Positions 10,177-51,812 of a DNA stretch of 64,000 nt are shown piece by piece (positions within the stretch are counted from its first letter, which is position 1; each line of letters begins with the position of its first letter). Position numbers and translations under genes: made by a program. This DNA comes from Amoebidium appalachense. Its lineage: Eukaryota > Ichthyosporea. A model generated the notes under the pieces. The model saw nothing but the letters and a program-made list of their open reading frames with translations. It ran no database searches and was not told the DNA's origin. Location of the stretch: positions 744,001 to 808,000 of the forward strand of contig CAVNZM010000008.1 of assembly GCA_963693365.1 (NCBI GenBank). The letters run 5' to 3'.

Positions 10177-11583
10177 CAGGACAAGGAAAAACAGGGGAGA
10201 GATAAACAGTCACTAGTTCTACCTATTAGGGAATCAACCCCTCTAAACAACACAAGACTTTAATGGTGATAACTAGGTAAACCTCCAAACAAATGAAAGA
10301 AACCAAAGAAACTGAAAGCAACAGACACTTACAAACCAAACAACAAAACACGAAAGACAGAATTGCACAGCCAAGCAGCACGATCTGAACCCAGGGTCAG
10401 CGGGGGTAGCCTAAAGACGTTAGGCTGCACACGTACCCGAAGAAAAGAAAAAATGGCAAAACATAAATCAAAATAGTATGTAAATCGCAAATTTACGGCA
10501 CCGATCGGATCCGATTACAAGCGATTACGCGATCGATTGGAACATCTGCAGCGATCAAGACTCTACCAAGAAGCAGAAGATGACGTCACACAGCGGCGGT
10601 GCGCAATAGGAATGCGGATAGCGTGCGGGAAAAGGCGCACGTACAGCAACGCAACGGCAGCAACCGACAAAACGTGACGTCAGGAGAGCAGGGTAAAATT
10701 ACACGACGGAAAATAGGCAGTACTACAGCAAGTAAAATTAAACATGCGGATAACATAAATAACGCAGAAAACAACGGAGAATATTAAATGCCAAGCACTA
10801 AGAACAGCAACAACAACGCATGCGCCAGCGAAGCACAACCCAAAAGCAGCTAAGCTAGCGAAAGTGCACAGAAAACACTGGAATGACAAGGGTCCCGGGA
10901 CACGATTGGTAAACAGAAAAAAGCAACTTCCTAAAATAGATCTACGCCGCTATGATTGGACACACAGAGTTCCGAGCCACGGCCAAAAGAGCGATCGCGC
11001 TGATTGGTTATGATACACGACAGCAAGTGGCGTCCGATTGGCTAGTAACGAGGAGGGTAAAAGTGTAAAGCTTTTTTCGATGGCGTAGGTCGCAGACAAG
11101 CAGAAGGGGAAAAGATAAAAAAGAAAGCGATAAAAAAAAGAGACGAAAAACGACAACAAAAATAAACAGTGAAGAATAACACAAAAGCAAAGCACGAAAA
11201 AGGCGCACGCAAGCGTTTCTCTGCGGGGCAATGCACACACGGGAAGTGGGAAGTGCAAGGTGTGTGCGGACCAAAAGTGTGCTGTGCACGCTGAGGCAGA
11301 GGTGCTTACGAAAGCGGGTAACAAAGACAAAAAAATAATAAAAATAATAAAGGAACAAGCAAGACACAAGAGGTAAGAAAGAAGTAAAGAGAGGGAACAC
11401 AAAGTGGTAAGCGGCTAGCGGGCGCGCATACACCCGGGGCCCATAACGGGCTAGCGCGAGCCAACTAGCAGCGCCGGAATAGTGTAACGAACTGGCGATA
11501 CGACCGGCGAACAGAGCAAAACCAGGGAAACGTACCTGGGATGAATCCCATAAGCCAAGAGGTCTTCAACAGGAAGGAACAAA
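10177..11583. other. retrotransposon leader between PBS and gag-like ORF
   Basis: This 1.4-kb stretch is unusually long for a leader. On the minus strand it is T-rich and gives hydrophobic open frames (11402-10950 and 11433-11008) that look like composition effects. Near 11437-11447 the plus strand carries an 11-base match to the anticodon-loop region of initiator-Met tRNA. At the left end a polypyrimidine-TTTTTCAG signal precedes the first large ORF. Confidence 0.5.
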
Positions 11584-11594
11584 CTCTGCTACCA
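11584..11594 (-). other. primer-binding site complementary to initiator-Met tRNA
   Basis: Directly inside the right LTR the minus strand reads TGGTAGCAGAG. It is complementary to the 3' end CUCUGCUACCA, the sequence known for vertebrate-type initiator-Met tRNA. The match is 11 bases and adjoins the LTR with no spacer. It fixes the element's orientation (5' LTR on the right) and the priming tRNA. Confidence 0.85.
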
Positions 11595-11797
11595 TGCCTA
11601 AGCTAGTGGTACATGGGACTAAGGAACAAGAGGGAAAAAGGGGAACGAGGCACTTAGTGTGTGAGGGACGGTGACGGGACTCACACAGAGCTGCTGAGAG
11701 TCTGTATTGGGCCTGTGCTTGTGAGCGATGGCCAATCTGGCTGCCGTGAGCCGGGTGCGCCTGCCTATACCCCAGTGCGGGCGAGGTCACTCGGGCA
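11595..11797 (-). repeat. right LTR (5' LTR), 203 bp
   Basis: It has TG...CA ends, matches the left LTR over its first 196 bases and last 7 bases, and lacks the 10-base insertion of the left copy. On the minus strand it has a TATA-like box (GGGTATAGGC) about 30 bases into the LTR, a plausible promoter for the element. It is followed by AGAG. Confidence 0.87.
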
Positions 11798-11801
11798 AGA
11801 G
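11798..11801. other. right target-site duplication AGAG
   Basis: These four bases repeat the AGAG found immediately left of the left LTR at 1854-1857. Confidence 0.75.
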
Positions 11802-11950
11802 GCTCAGAGTACTGAGAACAGGCTCGTCACGGTGACCGTGGCACCCGAGCCTTAAAATGTTGACTTCTGGACCCTATGTTGCTTACAACTCGGCCGTGGG
11901 TCGTCTCCTGAAGCTCTCTGTAAAGATGCGCATTGTTCTCGCCGTGTTCG

Positions 11951-11987
<37 letters not shown>

Positions 11988-13905
11988 TTCCACCCGCCCC
12001 CCTTCCCCCGGGCCCCTCCTCACGCGCACCCCTCTTATTCAAAGAGGCTTCTCCCGGCCAGACCCATCATAGGCTTTACTTCACTATAGTATATAGTAAA
12101 CAAGGTTCTCCCTAGGCCTGGTTCTAAGGCCTCAAATTTAACGTCACTGGCATGTGCCGGCTTTGTTTGGGCAGCGGTAGAGGGCCTCACGGCTCCATCG
12201 TGATGCTTTTTGCTATCAGCACAAAAGTGCAGCATAGGTAAAGACCAGGCCCTCGACAGTCTAGATTTCACTCTGGCCTTGGTAATACGAAACATCGCCG
12301 ACGCAAGCACGGGCTCAAGTAACCGGGACCACTTATAAACGGCGTGCTCAAACCGTATAAACATTTTGTGGCACTTTCTCACTGTGCCGCGCAAGGGTGT
12401 CTATCGGCCAGTGTGCCGTATGTGCCAATATATTTTAAAGCACGCTGGTTCCATTTTTATGATATGCAAACGGCGGCACTGTGCAAGCCCGCCTGAAGTC
12501 TGTCTATTCGAAGCGGTATGTATGCTTAGTAACACAACGATGCATCACCAATCAAAGACTTTAGGAACGTTGGAGGCACAGGCGCACGGCAGTAGCAAGG
12601 TGTTCATGCACACTTTAATAGCACCGAGGGTGATGCTCAATCACGTGAAGTCTCTCGCACCACTCTGAGGGCACCATCCAGCCCCCATTTTTGCCAAAAT
12701 GCACAGTTTCCTGCACCGTTTCAAGATTTCCTTCGGTTCCCCCTTCCTGCTTCTATCCCCCTCCGTCTAACTCTAGCACTAAAAGCACCCCCCCCTCCCC
12801 CCTCAGGCACTGACAGTTACGCTCCCTCCCCCCCCCCCACCCTCTAAACCCCCATATTTCAGCCCTCGGTTTCCGGAGAATACCAAAGCCTGCAATTCTC
12901 TGCTGTTCTCGAATCAATAACAGGAAGTAAAAAGTAAAAACCCCACAGTGTTTATGGTCGTTTTTCCTCTGGTGTTACCAGCTGATTTTCACAACACAAG
13001 TCACGGGTGCGCGCCGTGCCACCGCGAGCTGCCACCGCGCGCTTGGGGCCGGCAACAGCTGCTGCTGACATTGCTTCAAGATGCACCAGTAGCAAGGGTG
13101 ATTAGGAGGCCTTGGTTTGCCGCCCGAAGGTTTACGAGTGGCTGGTAACCTTACGTAAGGTTACACAGACTTGCATTATTTTGATGAGCCGCGATGCTCT
13201 GTAACCCAATCATAACAAAGCGGAGAGGTTATCCGTGCACGGCAGGCCGGCTGGTGTACATAGTCGTATGCGTACTTTCGCCGTAAATATTGCAAGAAAC
13301 ATCGGTATAGGACAAGCCAGCATATTATACATACACTTGAATAGAGAAGCAAGTGCTCTGCACCAATATTAACGTTGGAGAGGAGACAGTGCATTGGCTC
13401 AGGCGGGCCTAGCTGTGTACCATGGCAGCAGCCACTGTCCCGGCCATACCGTAGGTCGACTCCTGCTAATACGTGTTAGGGAATGATTTCGTTCGGTTTT
13501 CCCCCTGCCTTAGGGGTGGCCTAGTGTTTTTAATACAAGCCCAACACGCACGTGCCGTTCTGAGCTGACAAGAAAAGCTACACCGTTCAATTGATCCACC
13601 ATTTGAGCTATGTGATATGTATTTTTTCTTGTAAAAAGGAAAATCTCTTGACTCCACCCCTCGACAGGTCTCTCGTTGCTGGTTGAGGCGGTGATTACCG
13701 GGCCTAGCCTGCAACTAGGTGGCCCTCGCCATGGCCACACGCACGTACAAACTATGGGTGCATGAGAAGCAGTGGGGTACGTAGGATGGTTGCATGGCGA
13801 AGGGAGCGGGAAACAGGGGAGGCTCTTGTAGCTGCCTTCGGGAAAGAAAGAGGGGGGGGGGGGTGAGGGGGGGAGGGGGGGACTGGAAGGAGAGGGGGGC
13901 AAGAA

Positions 13906-13939
<34 letters not shown>

Positions 13940-14371
13940 GGGGAGGGGGGAGGGGGGGAGGGGGGGCGCGAGGTGGGGAGGGGGGGGGGGGGGGGGGATC
14001 GTTCGTTGAGAATAGAATTGCTAGGGATGGCGAAAGAGGGAGAAGGGACGGGGCCCTTGTCTGATTAGGGTTTTAGGAAGTGTTGTAAAGGGATATTGAT
14101 GTAACATGCAGAGCAAGGAGCTGCACGCTGAAGCGGTTAGGGCCCCCCACCAGTCATCAGCTCATGTTCTCTACAAAAATTAATTTTTCGATTATCTCTT
14201 CATTCCCGTCAGCTGCCTTCTCTATTACTCTACTATTGTCTTCCCACCTTTTTGCCTCCCCCCCCCCCCCCCCCCCCCCCCCCCTCATCTTTCATCTCCC
14301 TGCTTCTCCCTGCTTCCCTGTTTTCAGCGTCCGAAACACTTGTCTTACCACTTCAGCTCTACAGGTTTCTT

Positions 14372-14414
<43 letters not shown>

Positions 14415-14573
14415 CCTCCCCTCTCCCCGCTCCCCCCGCCCCCACCCCACTGCCGACCTCTCACCGATTCTCCCGATGCTTCCAACATACAGCACCTCTG
14501 ACTACCCACTTATTATTTTCAATTCCCTCACAAACTCCCGTACCCAACGCTACTTGCGTTTCCAATCTCCTAC

Positions 14574-14609
<36 letters not shown>

Positions 14610-14706
14610 CCCTCCCCTCCCCACCCCCTCCCCCCTCCCCCCTCACCTACCCCCTCTCTCCTCCACCACCATCCACACCCCCATTATTGACGGCAGCACC
14701 TTGCAG
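11802..14706. other. no supported gene; region that should hold the 5' end of the Iml1 gene
   Basis: The region has a C run at 11950-11987, many G runs at 13850-13997, and C runs at 14259-14284, 14374-14411 and 14577-14606. Open frames such as 12035-12394 (minus) and 12948-13148 (plus) lack domains and clear splice partners. The first recognised Iml1 exon (14707) starts inside the conserved N-terminal domain, so at least one upstream exon with the start codon should lie here or further left. I could not identify it. Confidence 0.4.
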
Positions 14707-39112
<24,406 letters not shown>

Positions 39113-40736
39113 ATGAATGAGTTTTCTTGTATCCTTGAGGAAGGAAAATGATTTGCAGAGCAACTATTCGTACACTATATGTCTTGTAACATGCGTGGGA
39201 ACGCCGTAGGTTGTTTTGTGATGTCTGGTATTGTGCTTTGTCATGAATGGATTCCGTATGTTCAGACTTTTTGGTGCGGCTTTGAGGAGAGATGGTTCAG
39301 TTTTATCCAAGTATTGTGCTTGGATGCTGCTGAAGAAACCTGCAAGAATGTATGTAAGTGTGCATTTGGCGTTATGACCTGTGAATGTATGCAGGAGATG
39401 GAGAGGGAGAATGTGGGGACTAATGCATGAAAGACTATGCATACTTGTTTTGTGCTTAATCGAAACACCCCGAGCTCTTGTCTATTTGTGTATGATTCTT
39501 CGTGGTGGCATGGGCCTTCAAGCTGAGATTTATCTTGGCTGTCGTGGTCGCTAATGATGCTGGTGGTGGTGTATGGCTGGTTTTTAAGTAATCTGTAATT
39601 GTGTGGTACGGCAGTGTGAGCTTAAGGTGCAGCTGCTTAATGTGAATAGTCATCTGTCTGCACAGGTTTGCAGGCAAGAGTATCACACGAGAAGTAAAAT
39701 GATAGAACAGACCTGGTGTATGACATTGTAACTATTATTACGTAGCACGTGGGCCCGTTTGTTTTGCAATCTTCCACGGTACGTCCCAACATGTGTGTTG
39801 ACATACGGTACGTTTTCATTCCTTTGTGTGTGCATGTAGCCTGGCAGGCCGTATACTATATAGCCTCTGCTTCAGGCCGCAGCCTGAGTCCACACATGTA
39901 CGAGCCTGAGTCCACACACACAGGCTGTGCCGTATCTGACACAAAAACATACACACACGTACCCACAATGTACACACATGTGTGCACGGGCACCATCTCC
40001 AGTACAAGAGCACCGTGGCACCTGACCCATGGACACCATACTGATGTCACCATCATGATCTATTCAGATAACACTTGTTTGTGCATCCTACTAAATTTGA
40101 GCACACACGTGCACTCGGGCAGACGGAGTTCCAATAACCAGTATTAGACTAAGTGGAATCCTATTTCCCACTTTTTAGATGTCTATATCTAACTACCACA
40201 TTATCACAGCTATGGCATTGCACGTGCGTAATTGTGAAGATCGTTGACAAAATTGGTTAGATTCGTATATAACACGGATTCGTTCATACAACAGGGAGCT
40301 ACCCCCCCCCCCCCCCCCCCCCTCCCCACAGAAAGAGAGAAAGAAAGAAAGGAAAAAAAAGAAAGAAAGAAAAAGAAAAGAAAACAAAAAAGGAATAGCC
40401 GACAAAAAGATAAACTTGTCAACACAAAGCCGCAAACCTGACAACTGTCTTCAGGTACATTCACCAGGTTTGTGTGCTGGTTGGGCATTAAATGCATCTA
40501 AGACAGTTATCAACCCACACCCAATGGTCCTTTCGTGAGATCTAGCCCAAGCCGCCACGAGCACCAGCACCACAGGTGCTCTACCAACCAGTGACCAGGG
40601 GCACAGCACATAGACACCTGGTCCAACTATATGGCAGGCTGGCTTGTTTCTGCTACGCTGCATGCTTAACATTCTCTCCGTGCTGGCGGCAGCGCTGTGC
40701 ATCTTCCTGCTGGCCTACAGCCATGCTCAATCTACA
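39113..40736. other. convergent intergenic region
   Basis: This holds the 3' flanks of the Iml1 gene (plus) and the helicase gene (minus). No AATAAA was noticed close to either stop. A C run at 40302-40322 followed by a purine-rich GAAA stretch to 40400 is the only clear repeat. No further gene is supported. Confidence 0.5.
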
Positions 40737-43700
40737 TCAGAGTAGAGAAAACGGGGGCAAGAGTGCACCACCTTGGGTCTGGTCCATTAAAGCCACGGTG
40801 TCGGCCAGCCCCAGCGCCTGCCAGAAGGCAAATAGCGGCGTCCGACCCTCGGCACTGCGGTCGTAGACAAGCAGCCGGTTGCGGGCGCGGGTCACGGCCA
40901 CGTACAGCTGCTTAAGCTCCCCACACAGCCCCGCATGTGCCTGCTCGTCAAACTCAAGTGGCCGTGGCCACCCTTTCTCATCCTACAGCCCCTGGGGCCC
41001 AGCGGTGGTGCGCAGATAATGGGGCAGCAGCCGCCACTCTGGGCCACAGGGGCTGTCGGCGCAGAAGTCCCACAGCACGACGTCGGCAAACTCCAGCCCC
41101 TTGGCCTCCTCGACCGTCAGCACCAGCGCCCTCCCCAGCCATCCCGGCAGCCGCCCCCGTGCCTCTTCGTTGCGCACAAGCACCACCTGCCCCCCGCCCT
41201 GCGTGAGCGGCTGCGGGAACAAGCTCTCTACAGAAACATGCACAGCCCCTGCACTACCTCAGGCTCCCTTCCTCCCCCCAACATCATAGGGCACCCTGCA
41301 TGTATAAAAGCTCCCCAAGCGCTAAAACCCACAACCACAGCCCTGCCTACCCTCCACCATTCCCTCTGACTTCCCTCACCGACTCTTTGGACTCCAGTCC
41401 CCCTCCCACCCCCCACCCACCCTCCCCTCCACCCACTCTGCCTGCAATCCACCTGGTCTGCGCCAAACTCGACTATGGCTGGGGGGCTGCCTGGACGGCT
41501 GCCAGCCAGCAGTAAACACAGGTCGTCAGGGCTTGTTGCTGCCAGCAGCTGTGGCAGTGGCCCGTCAAATTGGCCCCGCTCCCTGCAGCCCCCCCCATCA
41601 GACAGGCAGCTGGGCGCACCTCAACAGGGCCTCAGCAGAGGGCATACCTGGGCAGCTTGTCCATGGCCGTGGGAAAGTAGTGGTGCAGCAGGTCGACCAT
41701 GGTGTTGGCACAGCGCAGGATGCCGTTGCGGCTGCGGTAGTTGACCGCCAGCGTGCTGATCCCCGGCACCCGCACCGGGGAGCCCCAGCTGCCCCCACCA
41801 CCTACCCTCAAGCCAGCGTGCTGGGGGGCCGTGTCTCTTCCGCTGCTCTCCTCAGGCAGCCCCGTGCTGCCATCGGCCAGCCAGGCCCCCAGAGCCTCGG
41901 CCATGGCACGGCCAGCAGCCAAGCCCTGGGTCAGCCGCTCGGCAGTCACCTCCGGGCTGTCGGCAGGGGGATGCCCACAGCCACGTCCACAGCCGCCTGG
42001 GCCTCAGCCACACGCTGCCACAGGGGGCTGGGGGGCACCGGCTGGTGGCTGGGGGCGGCATGGGCCTGCAGCTGCAGCAGGCGGAACAGCGAGTGCTGCA
42101 GCTGCACCACTTCGGGCCCAGCCTCGGCCTCAGCCACCCGGCCAGCCTCTGCCCAATCGCCTCCACCTCCCAGGGCAGTGCCTGTGCCTGCCCGGGCAGC
42201 AGATCTGGCCCGGCCTCTGTGCCGGTGGTGTCGGCTCCCGGCAGCTGGCGGCCATCCTCGGCTGGCTGCGGGGTGGGTGTTTGGCTGTGGAGAAAGAAAA
42301 GACTCCTGGGGGGGGGAGGGGGGGGAGGGAAATCCTCAGCCCCTGAGGCAACCAGAAACACAACGTCCGGGCGAGGGGCGGCACCTGAGGTCCTGGAAGC
42401 GGAAGCTGACGCCGGGGGCAATGGTCTGGCAGGTGTCGCCGGCCAGCAGCAGCTGGTTGCAGTCGGCGACACGGCCAGCATGCAGCAGGCGCAGCTCGGC
42501 CTGGGTCAGGTCCTGCACCTCGTCGACAGGTGATGCTGTGCGGCTTCGGCCCAGTATAGCCCCCCTGGGCCCGCAGCTGCTGGTGCACGCGCCCCACCAC
42601 GTCCAGCACGTCATACGCCCGCCCTTTCTCCTTCAGCCGCTCATAGCGCTGCACCCAACCCTGCCTTAGCACACTGCAGGCCCCCTGCAGCCAACACACA
42701 GGGCTGCTACCTCGTACAGCGTGTACACCAGCGCCTGTCCAACCTCGGTGAAGGCCGGGGCCATTTTGCGGGGCAGCTGCTCGTACTCCTGCCGGCTGAG
42801 GCATCCCAGCTCAGGACGACAAGCTGGGAGCAGGAGGTGTGAGGTGTGTGGAGGATAAAGCCACGAGCCGTATTTAAGCATCGTCTGATGGACAGCAGAA
42901 ACAGTAGGTGTGATGTCTTTGTGGAGAGCATGGTCATGTATGTCATTGACGTAAACACAGAATACCCTGCATGCAGCAGGTACTACAAATGGGTACAGGC
43001 GGACAAGATCCACCAGAGTGAGAGACAGTGTGGCCGGCAACATGACTTTATACCAGGTGTTTCTCAGATAACAGTTGCACAAACCCACAAGAACTTTGTG
43101 TGAACACAAATTACCCCCCTCCCCCCCCGGGCCCCTTCCTCACGACACACACACCTGTGGATCGATCCCTTGATGAAGCTGCAAATTTCACGCCACACAG
43201 CCGCAGGAGCCAGCCGGCCAGCAGCCTTCAAGCCAGCCACCATTTCGGGCCACAGGAAGGCACGGAAGAACGCGAAGGTGCACAGGTGGAGACCGGGGCT
43301 GCCATCGGCGGGGCTTGGCACTGCCTGCATGCCGCGGTCACCGGCCAGCCACTCGGCCACTGCCGCAGCATCCACCGGGCGGCCATTTGGGTGGCGGGCA
43401 AAGAAGGGCCGGGCCAGGGTGCTGTCCAACAGCAACAGCCACTCGGCCGCCGTCACAAATAGCGGCCATGGCCCCTCCCCGACATCGCCCAGCCTCGGTG
43501 GCAGCAGGCCTGTCACCGAGGCCAGGCCGCTGGCAGGTGCGTAGCCGGCCCGCTGGGCCTCAAAGCAGCGCCGCACCTGGTCCCGCAGCACGGCGCTGCG
43601 GGTCACAAACACCTGGTGCAGGTGGCTGCCCCCCAGCAGCGGCTCGGCCGCCCGGTCGTGGTAAGCCCTGTACTGCGCCCACATGCGCTGCACGGCCACC

Positions 43701-44079
43701 GTCGTCTTGCCAGTCCCCGACCGCCCCAGTAGGAGGATGGATGCCGGCGGGTGTGGCGTCATGCTGGTCACAAAGTCCTCCAACTGCCCCGCAAGCTGTT
43801 AGTGGCTGCTCTCTGCCTCACCCACCTACCCCTCACAGCCCCCCACCTCGTCCGTGACAAACGGCAGCTCGCCGGCAGGCTGGCCCTGCTGGCCAGGCTG
43901 CAGCAGCGTGCGCAGCACCTCATCGGTCAGCGCGTAGAACTTCATCAGCGAGGCCTCATGGCTGCCTGATGCCGCCGGCGGGAAGTGCTCCAGCGTGCCG
44001 GCCACAGTTGTTGGCCCCGTGGGCTGGGCCAATGCAGCGTTCTTGCCGTCAGCTGCCACATACAGCCTGGGCATGGCCT

Positions 44080-44113
<34 letters not shown>

Positions 44114-44689
44114 GAGAAGGGCGGGGGTCAGTGATGGGGCATTCAGGGGTTGCTGAAACCAACATGCATGCCTAACTCCGTACCGGAAAGCCGTTGGGGG
44201 CCAGGGCAGGGGTTGCCAAGGGCCGCAGGCGGCGGGGTTCAGCGGCGGTGTAGCCTCGGCGGTGACAGGCGACAATGTGGGCTATGGCCTGGGGCACGTT
44301 GTCGTGGTCGGCCTCGATGGCCCACACACGGATGCTGTCGGCATAGCAGTGGTGGCGCGCAGAGTAGTCCACACCTGGGGGCCACTGGTCAGTGGCTGGG
44401 GCCGGGCCAGGCAGACAGCAGACAGGGGGGTGGCGGACCAAACTCCCACAGGATGCGGGCAGCACGGGTGGCCTTGGCCTCGAACAGCGCCAGCTCGCCT
44501 GAGCCCTCGAGCCGCTTGAGCAGCGCCGTGCTGCGGTGGCCGGCCCACTCGCCCCGGGCCAGCTGCAGCAGCCGCCGGCATGCCATGGCCCGCTGGCGTG
44601 CATCCAACCCTGCCAGCTGCACATGCGCCCGCCGGGTCAGCAGCACCTCCCACGCCTGCCCAGCCAGTGCTGCCTGCAGGCCCTCCATG
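40737..44689 (-). pseudogene. TRANK1-like superfamily 1 helicase, disrupted
   Basis: Minus-strand exons, right to left: about 44689-44439, 44374-44184, 44077-43830, 43783-43155, about 42825-42711, 42660-42385, about 42230-41648, 41582-41453 and 41227-40737. Motifs in order: a leading domain (WEVLLTRRAHVQL, DSIRVWAIEADHDNVPQAI), FYALTDEVLRTLL, Walker A LLLGRSGTGKTT, Walker B DEVQDLTQAELRLL, LAGDTCQTIAPGVSFRF, VNYRSRNGILRCA, VEEAKGLEFADVVL and ELKQLYVAVTRARNRLL. This is the layout of the UvrD-like helicase region of TRANK1 and its fungal relatives. Breaks: TAG at 40983-40985 in frame between the last two motifs, one extra base just before the Walker B motif (near 42528), and two frame changes in 42140-41940. 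It is probably a decaying gene, unless these are assembly errors. Confidence 0.78.
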
Positions 44690-44957
44690 TCGACGATGCT
44701 GTTTGATTATTGTTCCGCGTCAGAATGGTCCTCGTGGTGGATGGTGGGGGAAGAGCGTGTTGGTTTGTGGGCTGACTTCTAACTGTGCATGTTGCATTAA
44801 GGAGGGTTTGAGGTTTCACTTCAATGTGTGCCTTCTACACTGGGATTGATTTGGGTATTGGAATGAGGGGGGAGAATAGGGAGGGGGGGGGGGGGGGGGG
44901 GACCAGCAGGAGGATATGCCGCCAGCGGTGGGGGGGGGGGGGGGGGGGGGGGGATAC

Positions 44958-50246
<5,289 letters not shown>

Positions 50247-51812
50247 GCTGGAGCAGATAAACCTGTATAGGTGCGCTTGGTTGGACTTGGTCTCTACCAC
50301 TGCAGGATTTGTGTTCAGGCCGTCAGCCTGCTTTATTACCTATAAAAAAATGCCGTCGTAAGTTGTTCAAAGTGGGCCCAATGGCCCGTCACAGAACCGT
50401 TGACCGACACCACAAAGGAACAGACGTCTCGGCCGTTTGACGGCAGCATACCCCCTAAATCGAGTTGCGCAAACACTGAGCCACGGAGTTACGGAGTTAC
50501 GGTGACTCATCAAAACAAAAGACGAAGAAAAGCCCAAAAAGTGGCAAACCGTCTCACACGTACTGACGGTGTGCACGCGCTGCGATGAACTTTACGTTCG
50601 CTGCAGACGGGCACACGTACGGTTTTATCGTCACCTAACCAATCGAATCGGCTAGACTCGAACCACCATGATATGCAACCAATCAGTTCGGAAATACGTG
50701 TGCCAGGATGTTTTGCCTTTCGATTCCAGCGCGTGCGTTTTGACCCCACCTTGAGGCAATTTTTAAAAAAAAAAAAACAGCCATTCAGTGAAAAGGCTCG
50801 AAGCGAAGCAAATTTGATTTCTTTGCATGATTTTGATGCAATCGCTGACAAGGCATTGATAACGTCATGCATAACGTCATTCATTCCCGCTCGAATTCAA
50901 ACCTCTTCGACCGTTCAGTACCGGTACCGGACTCCTCCGTGTGTCTTATGTCTGTCTGTTAACACCGTCACAAACCGTTGGTCGCAGCCTATTATTAATA
51001 CTCTCGGTTGCAGCTGCTTACTATGTGCCTGTGTCTGTAACCTGTTTCTAACACCGTCAACCTTACGTATACTGTGTGTCATCTTTTTGATCGTTTCATC
51101 GTTTTGTGGCCTTTCAGGATTAAATGGGCTATGGTTTAACTGCACCAGCGATTATGCGATCTCATCTGAGTCAACCCTGTATTATCATATATTAACCAGA
51201 GACCAATAGATGGGCAGCTTTGAACATCAGCCAATCGCCGGACAGCATGATGCAGTCATCGTTGGTGGCTCCGATTTTTCCTTACACTCTCGCGACCGCG
51301 TGCATGCTTTCTGTCGCGGCGCCTCGACGGTTCGATGGAGTCCAGTGTTCGCTGAATGTGTAAGGAAAAATAAGGAGCCATCTCAGTAGGTGGCAGGCAA
51401 ACCGTTAGCAAGTAGCTAATTTACGGTACCGATGATGAATTATGTATATCCTGCCCAGACCTCGTGGACCTACTATGATAGCAACTCGCAACCACGTAGC
51501 CAAGAAAACTGAGAGAGTGGCCAACGGGACTGGTGGTTCCCTCCATGCATACACGTTTTGCTGGCAGTAGAAGAGACCGACAGCTGTTGAGGAGGGTTGC
51601 TGCAGTCCAGTGTCTGAGGGCATACAAACCATGATACCGCGCTGTGCTGCTTTTGGGTAGAGGGGAAAACAGCCATGGGCCGCAGATGTTGAGTTGATGG
51701 TCATGAATCTTAATCCTTTTGCTTGGTTTATGGAGCAGGGCCACCCTGATAACACTTGTTGGAGTAATCGTTGCAAGCACCGGCACAAGCATTTTTACCG
51801 TAGAGCACAAAT
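50247..51812. other. divergent intergenic region
   Basis: This lies between the candidate start exon on the minus strand (50246) and the start of the four-exon gene on the plus strand (51813), so it may contain two promoters. It is the least repetitive non-coding DNA in the window, with no long C/G run and no microsatellite. A 178-codon plus frame (50673-51209) and a 127-codon minus frame (51788-51405) are open but lack recognisable domains or biased composition. Confidence 0.45.

Larger units (their letters stand above)
1858..11797 (-). mobile_element. Ty3/gypsy-type LTR retrotransposon, full length, frameshifted
   Basis: This 9.9-kb element is read right to left: 5' LTR 11797-11595, primer-binding site 11594-11584, a 1.4-kb leader, gag-like region, protease, RT, RNase H, integrase, C-terminal tail, a non-coding stretch 2997-2071, and 3' LTR 2070-1858. 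The order protease-RT-RNase H-integrase places it in Ty3/gypsy (Metaviridae-type) rather than copia, where integrase precedes RT. AGAG duplications flank it and the LTRs are nearly identical, so the insertion is probably recent. The pol frame is nevertheless broken by several single-base shifts, so this copy cannot make one continuous polyprotein unless the breaks are assembly errors. Confidence 0.92.

Noticed and set aside
10950-11433. Hydrophobic minus-strand ORFs in the retrotransposon leader as an envelope-like gene
   Set aside because: The hydrophobicity follows from T-rich DNA. There is no signal peptide plus glycoprotein layout, and the position 5' of gag is wrong for env.
50673-51209. 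178-codon plus-strand ORF in the divergent intergenic region
   Set aside because: No domain, no splice context and no composition typical of the neighbouring GC-rich exons; probably a chance open frame.
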